Assembly: GCA_963576725.1 (NCBI GenBank)
Contig: OY755243.1
Coordinates: 75,228,106-75,292,105, forward strand
DNA: 64,000 bases
Direction of reading: 5' to 3'
Source of the DNA: Azorinus chamasolen
Lineage: Eukaryota; Mollusca; Bivalvia; Cardiida; Solecurtidae
Of the stretch, positions 1 to 12,396 are shown piece by piece. The first letter of the stretch is position 1, and every line of letters begins with the position of its first letter. A program made the translations under genes and the position numbers. Under the pieces are notes generated by a model that saw nothing but the letters and a program-made list of their open reading frames with translations, was not told where the DNA came from and did no database searches.

Positions 1-3000
1 TCAACTGTCAATTGGTTATTCAATCGCCCGCTGTCGATTCAAATGTCAATTGGTTATTCAATCTCCAGCTGTCGATTCAACTGTCAATTGGTTATTCAAT
101 CTCCAGATGTCGATTCAACTGTCAATTGGTTATTGAACTTCCAGCTGTCGATTCAACTGTCAATTGGTTATTCAATCTCCAGCTGTCGATTCAAGTGTCA
201 ATTGGTTATTCAATCTCCAGCTGTCGATTCAACTGTCAATTGGTTATTCAGCTGTCGATTCAGCTGTCAATTGGTTATTGAACCTCCAGCTGTCGATTCA
301 ACTGTCAAATGGTTATTCAATCTCCAGCTGTCGATTCAACTGTCAATTGGTTATTCAGCTGTCGATTCAACTGTCAATTGGTTATTCAATCTCCAGATGA
401 CGATTCAAAAGTCAATTGGTTATTCAATCTCCAGCTGTCGATTCAACTGTCAATTGGTTATTAAACCTCCAGCTGTCGATTCAAATGTCAATTGGTTATT
501 CAATCTCCAGCTGTCGATTCAACTGTCAATTGGTTATTCAGCTGTCGATTCAACTGTCAATTGGTTATTCAATCTCCAGCTGTCGATTCAACTGCAAATT
601 GGTTATTCAATCGCCCGCTGTCGATTCAAATATCAATTGGTTATTCAATCCCCAGCTGTCGATTCAAATGTCAATTGGTTATTCAATCCCCAGCTGTCGA
701 TTCGAATGTCAATTGGTTATTCAATCTCCAGATGTCGATTCAACTGTCAATTAGTTATTCAATCTCCAGATGTCGATTCAAATGTCAATTGGTTATTCAA
801 TCTCCAGCTGTCGATTCAACTGTCAATTGGTTATTGAATATCCAGCTGTCGATTCAAATGTCAATTGGTTATTCAATCTCCAGTTGTCGATTCAACTGTC
901 AATTGGTTATTCAATCTCCAGATGTCGATTCAACTGTCAATTGGTTATTGAACCTCCAGCTGTCGATTCAACTGTCAAATGGTTATTCAATCTCCAGCTG
1001 TCGATTCAACTGTCAATTGGTTATTCAGCTGTCGATTCAACTGTCAATTGGTTATTCAATCTCCAGCTGTCGATTCAACAGTCAATTGGTTATTGAACCT
1101 CCAGCTGTCGATTCAGCTGTCAATTAGTTATTCAATCTCCAGATGTCGATTCAACTGTCAATTGGTTATTGAACCTCCAGCTGTCGATTCAACTGTCAAT
1201 TGGTTATTCAATCTCCAGCTGTCGATTCAACTGTCAATTGGTTATTGAACCTCCAGCTGTCGATTCAAATGTCAATTGGTTATTCAATCCCCAGCTGTCG
1301 ATTCAACTGTCAATTGGTTATTGAATCGACAGCTGTCGATTCAACTGTCAATTGGCTATTGAACCTCCAGCTGTCGATTCAACTGTCAATTGGTTATTCA
1401 ATCTCCAGCTGTCGATTCAACTGTCAATTGGTTATTCAATCTCCAGATGTCGATTCAACTGTCAATTGGTTATTCAATTTCCAGATGTCGATTCAAATGT
1501 CAATTGGTTATTCAATCTCCAGCTGTCGATTCAAATGTCAATTGGTTATTCAATCTCCAGCTGTCGATTCAACTGTCAATTGGTTATTCAATCTCCAGCT
1601 GTCGATTCAACAGTCAATTGGTTATTGAACCTCCAGCTGTCGATTCAGCTGTCAATTAGTTATTCAATCTCCAGATGTCGATTCAACTGTCAATTGGTTA
1701 TTGAACCTCCAATTGTCGATTCAACTGTCAATTGGTTATTCAATCTCCAGCTGTCGATTCAACTGTCAATTGGTTATTGAACCTCCAGCTGTCGATTCAA
1801 ATGTCAATTGGTTATTCAATCTCCAGCTGTCGATTCAACTGTCAATTGGTTATTCAATCTCCAGCTGTCGATTCAAATGTCAATTGGTTATTCAATCTCC
1901 AGCTGTCGATTCAGCTGTCAATTGGTTATTCAATCTCCAGATGTCGATTTAACTGTCAATTGGTTATTGAACTTCCAGCTGTCGATTCAACTGTCAATTG
2001 GTTATTCAATCTCCAGCTGTCGATTCAAGTGTCAATTGGTTATTCAATCTCCAGCTGTCGATTCAACTGTCAATTGGTTATTCAGCTGTCGATTCAGCTG
2101 TCAATTGGTTATTGAACCTCCAGCTGTCGATTCAACTGTCAAATGGTTATTCAATCTCCAGCTGTCGATTCAACTGTCAATTGGTTATTCAGCTGTCGAT
2201 TCAACTGTCAATTGGTTATTGAACCTCCAGCTGTCGATTCAAAAGTCAATTGGTTATTCAATCTCCAGCTGTCGATTCAAGTGTCAATTGGTTATTGAAC
2301 CTCCAGCTGTCGATTCAAATGTCAATTGGTTATTCAATCTCCAGCTATCGATTCAACTGTCAATTGGTTATTCAGCTGTCGATTCAACTGTCAATTGGTT
2401 ATTCAATCTCCAGCTGTCGATTCAACTGTCAATTGGTTATTCAATCGCCCGCTGTCGATTCAAATGTCAATTGGTTATTCAATCCCCAGCTGTCGATTCA
2501 AATGTCAATTGGTTATTCAATCCCCAGCTGTCGATTCGAATGTCAATTGGTTATTCAATCTCCAGATGTCGATTCAACTGTCAATTGGTTATTCAATCTC
2601 CAGATGTCGATTCAACTGTCAATTGGTTATTGAATCGACAGCTGTCGATTCAAATGTCAATTGGTTATTCAATCTCCAGCTGTCGATTCAACTGTCAATT
2701 GGTTATTCAATCTCCAGATGTCGATTCAACTGTCAATTGGTTATTGAACCTCCAACTGTCGATTCAAATGTCAATTGGTTATTCAATCTCCAGCTGTCGA
2801 TTCAAATGTCAATTGGTTATTCAATCTCCAGCTGTCGATTCAACTGTCAATTTGTTATTCAGCTGTCGATTCAACTGTCAATTGGTTATTGAACCTCCAG
2901 CTATCGATTCAACTGTCAATTGGTTATTCAATCTCCAGCTGTCGATTCAACTGTCAATTGGTTATTCAATCTCCAGCTGTCGATTCAAATGTCAATTGGT

Positions 3001-4786
3001 TATTCAATCTCCAGCGGTCGATTCAAATGTCAATTGGTTATTCAATCTCCAGCTGTCGATTCAACTGTCAATTGGTTATTCAGCTGTCGATTCAACTGTC
3101 AATTGGTTATTGAACCTCCAGCTGTCGATTCAACTGTCAAATGGTTATTCAATCTCCAGCTGTCGATTCAACTGTCAATTGGTTATTCAATATCCAGCTG
3201 TCGATTCAAATGTCAATTGGTTATTCAATCTCCAGTTGTCGATTCAACTGTCAATTGGTTATTCAATCTCCAGATGTCGATTCAACTGTCAATTGGTTAT
3301 TGAACCTCCAGCTGTCGATTCAACTGTCAAATGGTTATTCAATCTCCAGCTGTCGATTCAACTGTCAATTGGTTATTCAGCTGTCGATTCAACTGTCAAT
3401 TGGTTATTCAATCTCCAGCTGTCGATTTAAATGTCAATTGGTTATTCAATCCCCAGCTGTCGATTCAAATGTCAATTGGTTATTCAATCCCCAGCTGTCG
3501 ATTCGAATGTCAATTGGTTATTCAATCTCCAGATGTCGATTCAACTGTCAATTGGTTATTCAATCTCCAGATGTCGATTCAACTGTCAATTGGTTATTGA
3601 ATCGACAGCTGTCGATTCAAATGTCAATTGGTTATTCAATCTCCAGCTGTCGATTCAACTGTCAATTGGTTATTCAATCTCCAGATGTCGATTCAACTGT
3701 CAATTGGTTATTGAACCTCCAACTGTCGATTCAAATGTCAATTGGTTATTCAATCTCCAGCTGTCGATTCAAATGTCAATTGGTTATTCAATCTCCAGCT
3801 GTCGATTCAACTGTCAATTTGTTATTCAGCTGTCGATTCAACTGTCAATTGGTTATTGAACCTCCAGCTATCGATTCAACTGTCAATTGGTTATTCAATC
3901 TCCAGCTGTCGATTCAAATGTCAATTGGTTATTCAATCTCCAGCTGTCGATTCTACTGTCAATTGGTTATTCAGCTGTCGATTCAACTGTCAATTGGTTA
4001 TTCAATCTCCAGCTGTCGATTCAACTGTCAATTGGTTATTCAATCGCCCGCTGTCGATTCAACTGTCAATTGGTTATTCAATCTCCAGCTGTCTATTCAA
4101 ATGTCAATTGGTTATTCAATCTCCAGCTGTCGATTCTACTGTCAATTGGTTATTCAGCTGTCGATTCAACTGTCAATTGGTTATTCAATCTCCAGCTGTC
4201 GATTCAACTGTCAATTGGTTATTCAATCGCCCGCTGTCGATTCAAATGTCGATTGGTTATTCAATCCCCAGCTGTCGATTCAAATGTCAATTGGTTATTC
4301 AATCCCCAGCTGTCGATTCAATTGTCAATTGGTTATTCAATCCCCAGCTGTCGATTCAAATGTCAATTGGTTATTCAGCTGTCGATTCAACTGTCAATTG
4401 GTTAGTCAATCTCCAGCTGTCGATTCAAATGTCAATTGGTTATTCAATCTCCAGCTGTCGATTCAAATGTCAATTGGTTAATCAATCTCCAGCTGTCGAT
4501 TCAACTGTCAATTGGTTATTGAACCTCCAGCTGTCGATTCAAATGTCAATTGGTTATTCAATCTCCAGCTGTCGATTCAAATGTCAATTGGTTATTCAGC
4601 TGTCGATTCAACTGTCAATTGGTTATTCAATCTCCAGCTGTCGATTCAACTGTCATTTGGTTATTCAATCTCCAGCTGTCGATTCAGCTGTCAATTGGTT
4701 ATTCAATCTCTAGCTGTCGATTCAAATGTCAATTGGTTATTCAATCTCCAGCTGTCGATTCAAATGTCAATTGGTTATTGAATGTT
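1..4786 (+). repeat. 38/31-bp satellite array, left, open at window edge
   Basis: Head-to-tail units with core CAATTGGTTATTCAATCTCC followed by AGCTGTCGATTCAACTGT, 38 bp in all. A 31-bp variant lacks the 7 bp ATCTCCA. Roughly 125-130 units are present. Recurrent variants are CAACTG/CAAATG/CAGCTG before TCAATTGG, CAGATG for CAGCTG, TTGAACC for TTCAATC, and CGCCCGC for CTCCAGC. Block duplications are visible: about 1834 bp apart (164 versus 1998), 967 bp (2775 versus 3742) and 183 bp (3951 versus 4134); each is a sum of 38- and 31-bp units. Because 38 is not a multiple of 3 and the unit has no stop on this strand, all three frames stay open over long stretches. The resulting 38-residue peptide repeat is not evidence of coding. 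Confidence 0.97.
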
Positions 4787-5262
4787 CTGCAGCAGTGCGT
4801 TAGACATTCAGAAGTTCATTCGGAAAAATTAGTTTTTCAGCGAACCCACTGCTGCAGTGTGTTAGACATTCAGAAGTACATTGGCGAATGTACTGCTGCA
4901 GTGTGTTAGACATTCAGAAGTACATTCGGAAAAAATATTTTTTTCAGCGAATCTACTGCTGCAATGTGTTAGACATTCAGAAGTACATTGGCGAATGTAC
5001 TGATGCAGTGTGTTAGGCATTCAAAAGTACATAGGCGAATGTACTGCAGCAGTGCGTTAGACATTCAGAATTACGTTTCGGAAAAAACAGTTTTTCAGCG
5101 AATCCACTGCTGCAGTGTGTTACGCATTCAGAAGTACATTGGCGAATGTACTGCTGCAGTGTGTTAGGCATTCAGAAATACATTCGGAAAAATTAGTTTT
5201 TTTAGCGAATCCACGGCTGCAGTGTGTTAGACATTCAGCAATACATTGGCGAATATGTTTTT
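4787..5262 (+). repeat. 44/62-bp composite tandem repeat
   Basis: Units built on GTGTTAGACATTCAGAAGTA alternate between a 44-bp form, which contains the small hairpin GTACATT-GGCG-AATGTAC, and a 62-63-bp form with an extra CGGAAAAA...TTTTTCAGCG segment. About nine units follow the satellite directly. The same family reappears degenerately at 9566-9690. CTGCTGCAG occurs at most unit junctions. Confidence 0.9.
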
Positions 5263-6485
5263 GGAGTTTTCAAATGTCTATCTTCAAACTGCCAACTCCA
5301 AAATTCAAACAACAAACTTCAAACATCAGACTTCACAATGCACACTTCAATATTTTATACTGAAAACGCCGAAAATGTGTATAGTAATACTCTGCAAATT
5401 CTCGTCGCGGTAGATAACCTGGTTGAATTTACTATAAGGCACACCTTAACCTTTACCCTCATAGAGACGTGTTTTCACAGTTGATCCAGATCAGAAGATT
5501 CTAATAAGAGCCATCTTATCAATGTCTGGTCTGTTTGCTAATGGAATTTGATAAATGTGTTTCTTTAGGGTCACCTTCCATATTTCATTATAACTGTTTG
5601 TCCCTGAATATTCAGTAGGTATTGAAATTTCATATGAAATAGAGCTCACTTGGTGTATCATCAAGATTAAAACTGTTTATTATTGTGTGTGTAGCAGACG
5701 ACAAAGTTTGCAGACAACAAATTTTGGCAGCGAAAGAATTTAGAGTAAAATAACAATATTCGAAAAATTCCAAACGGCGTCATTTTTATTAAAATAGATA
5801 AAACAATAGCTGCAATTAAAAACTCACGCTGTACGTAGATGGCCACTGCTAACTCTAAACTGTTACGAACATGTGATATTGATCTATTTGATGAAATTAT
5901 AAATGGAATTAAAAATGCATTAATCAAGGAAAATTGCTTATAACACAGGGTTTCAACGCAATAACGGTAATGAACAGATTCATTGAAACCTTGTCTTCAT
6001 TTTTCTCTTTTTGCATTGCTACTTTTGCTTTCGAAAGGATCACCCACTTTCAAAATATATTTACTACATTTGACAGACACCTACATGTAAATTACCAAGA
6101 ACAAGTAGGGAGTCTGTGTTTGACAATCGTGGAAAATGATTGAAATTTGAAAATCAACATGTTTCTAATAGCAAATGGACCATTGTATGATAATAATTAA
6201 TATGTTGTAAATTTCACATAAATAAGTAATAATTGTTGAAGTGTTTCAGGTTATGTTTCATATATATTTATTTACTCCATTGAATTGGTGATTTTTATAT
6301 TTATTAACAAATTTTAAGTTATGTCAGCAAATCAGTTTTCAGGACACAGTGCCCCATACAGTTTCATTATTGAACAAACCAATCCATAGGGTCCCCTGTA
6401 GCGATAACTCCGCCCACGAAATATTTATAGAATGTGATTGGTCATGTGCAGATGAATTCTGCGTGGACTGAGGAATTGAACTCTA
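5263..6485. other. AT-rich intergenic DNA with MITE fragments
   Basis: No supportable gene. 5450-5640 is a diverged D-type MITE (CCTTTACCCTCAT end, ATCAGAAG and TGTCTGGTCTG core). 5690-5740 carries a fragment ending GCAGCGAAAGAAT, as in family G. 6000-6060 (TTTGCTTTCGAAAGGATCAC) resembles the repeated stretches at 48.6 and 48.9 kb. The rest shows no pattern I can name. Confidence 0.6.
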
Positions 6486-7452
6486 TACCACTGACAAATT
6501 GACCTTACTCCATGAGTTTTGATTGACAGCTAATCAACCAATTGACCGTACGCCAGCGGCGAGATAACCACGCTCACATAAATCAAGAGAAGCAACTCTT
6601 CCTATGTCCGACATTATGAGTAAAACCAATTTGACTGAGGGTCTACACATAATAATGATTTTTTTTATCAGAATAAATGTTTTGTTGATCATGTTTAATC
6701 CGTGTATACTGTTTGTCAGGTTTTATCAAGGTCTACACTTTATTCGATCAGATCTCCGAAACCCCAAAGAACTTCCGATCAGATTCATTAAAATTGTTCT
6801 AAATAATGGCTATTTTTTAAGCTTTAAAATATTATTGGTCAAATAATATCATTCGGATGCAAAGATTTTTTATAGAGCAGATAGAGACCTCGATCTGGAA
6901 AAAGCCTGGGAAGGCCTAACCATCATTAAGTTAGTGGCTATTTAAAGGAGATATTTACACCTTGTGGTTTTGAATGCCCAACTTCCTGTAAAATGTTTAT
7001 GGATGCTAGCTGATGAAGCAAAAAAATGACCATTTTCAGTTCTGTAAAAAAAAGCAGTTGCACCAGACACGTGAAAGAACGGTTTATCAAGTTCATACAG
7101 GGATATTTGTACATATTTGACACGAGCGCGTTTCCAAATCAATTGTATGTGACATTTTTTTTGTTTTTAGTTTGATTTTGGTTTCGGAAAGGGATAAAAA
7201 TTAATATTACCGAAAATCGTTCCTTATAACGTGAATCAGCAACGTTTTGTAAAGAAAGCAATATATCTCTCCTCTGTGTCTGACTCTGACGGCCTGTGTC
7301 TGACATTTATAGATTGTCGGACAAAATGGCGGACAGCAACAGGTCAGCGTGGGCTTATCAGTTATGGCTTACTGATTGGTTGATTAGCTGTCAATCAAAA
7401 GTCCTGGCGTAAGGTCAATTAGTAAGCGATAACTGATAAACCTACGCCGATG
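6486..7452. repeat. Inverted-repeat pair and foldback element
   Basis: About 60 bp at 6486-6545 (with TTTTGATTGACAGCTAATCA) reappears inverted at 7371-7430. The right-hand copy is itself inside a palindrome at 7345-7452, whose arms begin GCGTGGGCTTATCAGTTAT and end ATAACTGATAAACCTACGC. The roughly 800 bp between are AT-rich with no supported gene. This may be one TIR element with an internal foldback, or two copies of a MITE in opposite orientation. Confidence 0.6.
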
Positions 7453-7504
7453 TGACCATATGAGATAAAGTTATGCAATTATACCTTGATCCACGTAAAT
7501 TTAA

Positions 7505-7893
7505 CCCTTTCCCTCATATAAACCTGTTTCTACGCATAAGCAAACAGAGTAGACCCAGATCAGCCGACTCTTGTAGAAGCCATCGGATCAGGGTCTGCTC
7601 TGTTTGCTTTTGACACGATAAAGATCTGATTCTACAGTTTTTGTCAACGCAAAAACTTCTCTTTACAGAAATAATGTGTTTTTAGGCAATAGAAACAAGA
7701 GTAGACCCAGATTAGACGGCTCCTATAGAAGCTGTCTGATCAGGGTCCGCTCTGTTTGCTTTTGATAAGAAATATATTTGATTTTACAGTTTTTATCAAA
7801 GCTAAAACTTCTCTTTATGGAAATAACGTGTTTTACGCATTAGCAAACAGAGCAGACCCAGAGCAGTTTTTGTCAAAGCAAACAGGGAAAGGG
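7505..7893. repeat. Family D piggyBac-type MITE, internally tandem
   Basis: The element starts CCCTTTCCCTCATATAAAC right after TTAA (7501-7504) and ends AACAGGGAAAGGG. The AGTAGACCCAGATCAG to GATCAGGGTCTGCTCTG core occurs about 2.5 times at a spacing near 155 bp, so the centre has been tandemly amplified. Confidence 0.75.
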
Positions 7894-8262
7894 TAATAGG
7901 TATTTAGAAATAAGTCTAGCTCTAGGTGTGAATATCTGATAATCAGTCAATTAAACGGGTCATTAGTTTTTTTAACAATTGAAATTGAGAAGAGTTACTC
8001 CTGTTTTGAGCATTGAACTAATTATTAATTGACAATGCTTTTGATTAACTTAAGTCATTATTTGTTTTCAAAATCAAATAAAAATAAATTCCATAAATAG
8101 CAAGGAGAAAAAGTCTTTATTAAACACCTAAATTTCAACTGCCTGTTATTAATAATGACAATATTACATGACTTGCATAATAAAGGTCTTATCAGTGCCT
8201 GAAACGTCACAATGAGAACTATGTATTTTCCCGGTTTCAAAATGTTCATACCCATTCTCTAA

Positions 8263-8395
8263 CCCTTCCCCTCATATAAACGCCTTTTCATACATTTGTA
8301 ATCAGAATACATGTAGACCCAGGTCAGCTGAATTTCCTGTAGGAGCTGTGTAATCAGTGTCTGCTCTGTTTGCTTATGGAATGATAAAAAACAGC
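8263..8395. repeat. Family D MITE, truncated
   Basis: CCCTTCCCCTCATATAAACG follows CTAA. The core reads GTAGACCCAGGTCAGCTG ... GTGTCTGCTCTGTTTGC. No matching right end was found. Confidence 0.6.
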
Positions 8396-9565
8396 CAACA
8401 AATTTTAATGCATTTTATTCATTCTGCAATCATTTTAAAACTTCTCTTAAAATTATAAACTACTAAACTATATTGCTCTCTGTTTTAACTTCTATCCTGC
8501 TTCAACATAGTTTAATGAGGTTTTGGGTTCGACCCTTGGTAGAGGCCAACAAGTTTTTTTTCTCTCATATGTTTTTCTTCAAACTTTTATTATCAATTCC
8601 TATAAGGCCCACTTCTGTGGACAGCATTCACAATCACATAATTATACAAAAACATACACCATTTCAATATAGTCACCCGGAACACAAAAAAATCATACAG
8701 TATAAACAAACAGACGATATATTCTATCTAGATTAACCACTGATGTTTTACAGAAAGAATGATTACATTAAATAGAGAATATATGAACAGGTTTGCAGCG
8801 TAGTAAATTGCGAAAGACATCTTGAATATCTGTATTTCCGCATGTTTAACATTAAACCTATAAATGCAAATACTAATAACCCCAGCTGTACACGTCCAGT
8901 TTCTCAAACGAAACTAAATTTGGAAACGGCTTGTAGGTACACGTATACAAAGACCCGAACAGCATACACGTAACTAACACTTTACATCACGATGAGACGC
9001 TAAATGACTAAACGTCTCATCCGAATCAAGACTGTGTAGACCGAGATCAAACATCTCTTGTCTGAGTCTATTGATCAGGGACTGCACTGTCTACCACACT
9101 ATAAAGAATTTCCAGAAATAACTTTAGACACAAAATTGATAAAATTGTATTGAATTTATGGCAAAATTCCTGCAATTAATGTTAGATTTGAAATGATTCG
9201 CATAGCATCGCGAAGTTTTACTCTTTATCCCTAATCGGTGTGATACTATTATTTACGTATTTTGGTTTAAATTAGTATTTACATAAGCAATATAAATGTC
9301 CTTTGTTTACATTTCGGCCTGTTTATAGGTGATGACCCGTTTTGCATATTTCACAACTATGTATGAGTTGTTTGGTTCTTGTTTTTTTTAATTAAATGTA
9401 TAACTTATACCAACATGTTGTCAATTTGTAGGAAATATATGTGAAACATGAGAGTTTATTTGATTTATTCGAATAAGCCAGAGATATATTCTTACATGTA
9501 TGTACATGTATATGTCTCTGAATAAGCCCATGTAGACTAAAGGTAATATTGAATAATCGGTTGTT
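8396..9565. other. AT-rich intergenic DNA
   Basis: No gene can be supported. A diverged D-like core lies at about 9000-9115 (GTGTAGACCGAGATCAAAC ... TTGATCAGGGACTGCACTG). The remainder shows neither codon-like structure nor an obvious repeat. Confidence 0.5.
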
Positions 9566-9690
9566 TTGTTCGAAAAATAGTTTTTCAGCGAATCTACTGC
9601 TGCAGATTGTTAGACATTCAGCAGTACTTTCGGAAAAATAGTTTTTCAGCGAATTCACTGCTGCATTGCTTTAGAAATTCAGCAGTTCTG
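9566..9690 (+). repeat. Degenerate copies of the 44/62-bp repeat
   Basis: Two units with TTTTTCAGCGAATCTACTGC and GTTAGACATTCAGCAGTAC match the long form seen at 4787-5262, in the same orientation. The family therefore occurs near both ends of the spacer between the satellite arrays. Confidence 0.8.
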
Positions 9691-9694
9691 TGTT

Positions 9695-11744
9695 GCCGGC
9701 CCGGCAAAATTGTCCAACGTCGAAATTAGACACTTGTTAGACAAATTTTCCGACTTGATAGAAATGTGTAATGTCGTAATTGTCTAACATCGAAATTAGA
9801 CAGTTCTTAGACATGTTTGTCAGACTGGATAGAAATGACTAGTTTCTAAATTGGACAATATTTTGTCATTTTCCCACATTGTTCTCACGGCAGCGGGCCC
9901 TAGCGCATTGCTCTGTCCCCGTGGTAGAGCTCCGTGTTCGCTCGGTAGCAGGCTGTCCCAGTCTGCGCGGCTCTGTCCCGTGGAAGGTCCTCATTGAAGT
10001 ACGAGAGCCGACCGCCCTGGCGCGCGGCTCCGTCCCTGTGCTAGATCCATGTGTTCGCACGGGATCCGGCTTCCACAGGCTCCCTAGCTCGGTTCCGTGA
10101 AAGATAACCTTGATAGGAATGTCTAATGTCTAAATTGGATAATATTTAGACACCCGTGTTCTCACGGCAACGGGCTACATGTACCCCGGCCTGCGCGGTT
10201 CTGTCCCGTTGACGGTTCCCATTTAACGGCACAGGAGCCGACTGCTCCGGTGCGCATGGTTCCGTTTCCGTGGTAGAGCCCCGTATTCGCACAGGAGCCA
10301 CCTGCCGTGAGCTGCGCTGCTCGGACCCGTGTAAGATTACCGTATTTGCATGGTAGTGGACTTCCCAGGCCACCGTTACAAGGTTCCGTGGAAAGTCCTG
10401 TTGCAGCACGCTAGCCGACTACCCCGAAGAGCGCGGTTTCTTCCCCGTGGTAGACCCCCCCCGTGTTCTCGCGGCATCAGGCTGCCCCCGCCTGCTCGGA
10501 TCTGTCCCGTGGAAGGTCCTCGTTGAAGCACGGGAGCCGACTGCCCTGCCGCGCGGCTCCGTCCCTGTGCTAAATTCCCGGACTCGCACGGGATCAATGC
10601 CACAGGCAGCGTGGCTCCGTCCCGTGAAAGATCACCGTGTTAGCAGGGCATCGGGTTTTCCCGGCCTGCGCGTCTGGAAGATCCCCGTTGAAGCACGGGA
10701 GTCCACTGCTCCGGCCTATCCGGATTCGTCCCGTGGTAGACCCAGTGCACGCGGCCTGGCAAATTGTCCAACGTCGAAATTAGACAATTGTTAGACATTT
10801 TCCCCAATTTGATAGAATTTTCTAATGTCTAAATTGGACAATATTTAAACATTTCCCCAATTATCTCACAGCAGCGGGCTGTCCCGACTTGTGCGACTTT
10901 GTCATGTGGAAGATCCCCATTGAAGCACGGGAGTTTACCTCCGTCCCGAGGTAGACACAATGTTCCCGGCCTGGCAAATTGTCCAATGTCGAAATTAGAC
11001 AGTTGTTAGACAAATCTCCTGACTGGATAGAAATGTCTAATGTCTAAATTGAACAATATTTAGACATTTTTCCCAGCCAGGCAAATTGCCAAACGTCGAA
11101 ATTACACACTTGTTAGACATTTTACCGACTTGATAGAGCTGTCTTGTGTATAAATTGGACAATACGTACATTTTGTATTTAGACATTTTCCCGGCCAGGA
11201 AAATTGTCCAACGTCGAAATTAGACACTTTTGAAGCACGGGGCTCGACTGCCCCGGCGCGAATGGCTCCGTTCCCGTAGTAGATCTCCGTGTTTGCACGC
11301 GAACCGGCTGCTCCGAGCTGCGCTGCTCGTTCCTGTGCAAGGTTACCGTATTAGCGTGGCAGCGGGCTTCCCCGGCAAAATAGCTCTGGCTCCGACTGCC
11401 CTGGCGCTCGCGGCTCCGTCTTCGTGGTAGATTCCCGTGTTCACATGGGACCCGCCTGTCGCAGGCTTCGCGGCTCGGTTCCGTAAAATATCACCGTGTT
11501 AGCACGGCATCGGGCTTCCCCAGGCAGATTCCCGTTGAAGTATGGTAGCCAACTGATCCGGTCCATGCGGCTTCGTCCCGCAGCCTGACACATTGTCCAA
11601 AGTCGAAATTTAACACTTGTTCGACAATTTTACGACTTGATAGAAATGTCAAATTCTCGGCAAATTCTCAAACGTCGAAATTAGACACTTGTTAGACATT
11701 TTCCCCATTTGATAGAAATATCTAATGTCTAAATTGGACAATAT
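9695..11744. repeat. GC-rich repeat island with TGTCTAA-type AT-rich repeats
   Basis: Two repeat classes alternate. One is GC-rich with degenerate units of roughly 60 bp built on GCGCGGCTCCGTCCCGTG, CGTGTTCGCACGGGA and GAAGCACGGGAGCCGACTGC. The other is AT-rich, running from ATTGTCCAACGTCGAAATTA through GACTTGATAGAAATGTCTAA to TCTAAATTGGACAATATT. Its two ends are partly complementary. Copies of the AT-rich class lie near 9710-9865, 10755-10860, 10975-11075, 11085-11190, 11195-11228 and 11590-11744. Composition jumps sharply against the AT-rich flanks. Short open frames here have no recognisable domain and are treated as non-coding. Confidence 0.8.
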
Positions 11745-12396
11745 TCAGTAACCAGTTGACAGTTGAATCGAGAGCTGGAGATTCAATAACCAATTGACAG
11801 TTGAATCGAAAGCTGGAGATTCAATAACCAATTGACATTTGAATCGACAGCTGGAGATTCAATAACCAATTGACATTTGAATCGACAGCTGGAGATTGAA
11901 TAACCAATAGACATTTGAATCGACAGCTGGAGATTGAATAACCAATTGACAGTTGAATCGACAGCTGGAGATTGAATAACCAATTGACATTTGAATCGAC
12001 AGCTGGAGGTTCAATAACCAATTGACAGTTGAATCGACATCTGGAGATTGAATAACCAATTGACAGTTGAATCGACAGCTGGAGATTGAATAACCAATTG
12101 ACATTTGAATCGACAGCTGGAGATTGAATAACCAATTGACAGTTGAATCGACAGCTGGAGATTGAATAACCAATTGACTGTTGAATCGACATCTGGAGAT
12201 TGAATAACCAATTGACAGTTGAATCGACATCTGGAGATTGAATAACCAATTGACATTTGAATCGACAGCTGGGGATTGAATAACCAATTGACATTTGAAT
12301 CGACAGCGGGCGATTGAATAACCAATTGACAGTTGAATCGACAGCTGGAGATTGAATAACCAATTGACAGTTGAATCGACAGCTGAATAACCAATT

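Noticed and set aside
1..4786. CRISPR-like array
   Set aside because: There are no unique spacers between the units, the units are contiguous and variable, and the genome is animal-like.
9866..10794. Open frames in the GC-rich island
   Set aside because: GC-rich sequence has few stops by chance. The frames overlap on both strands, follow the ~60-bp repeat, and have no recognisable domain.
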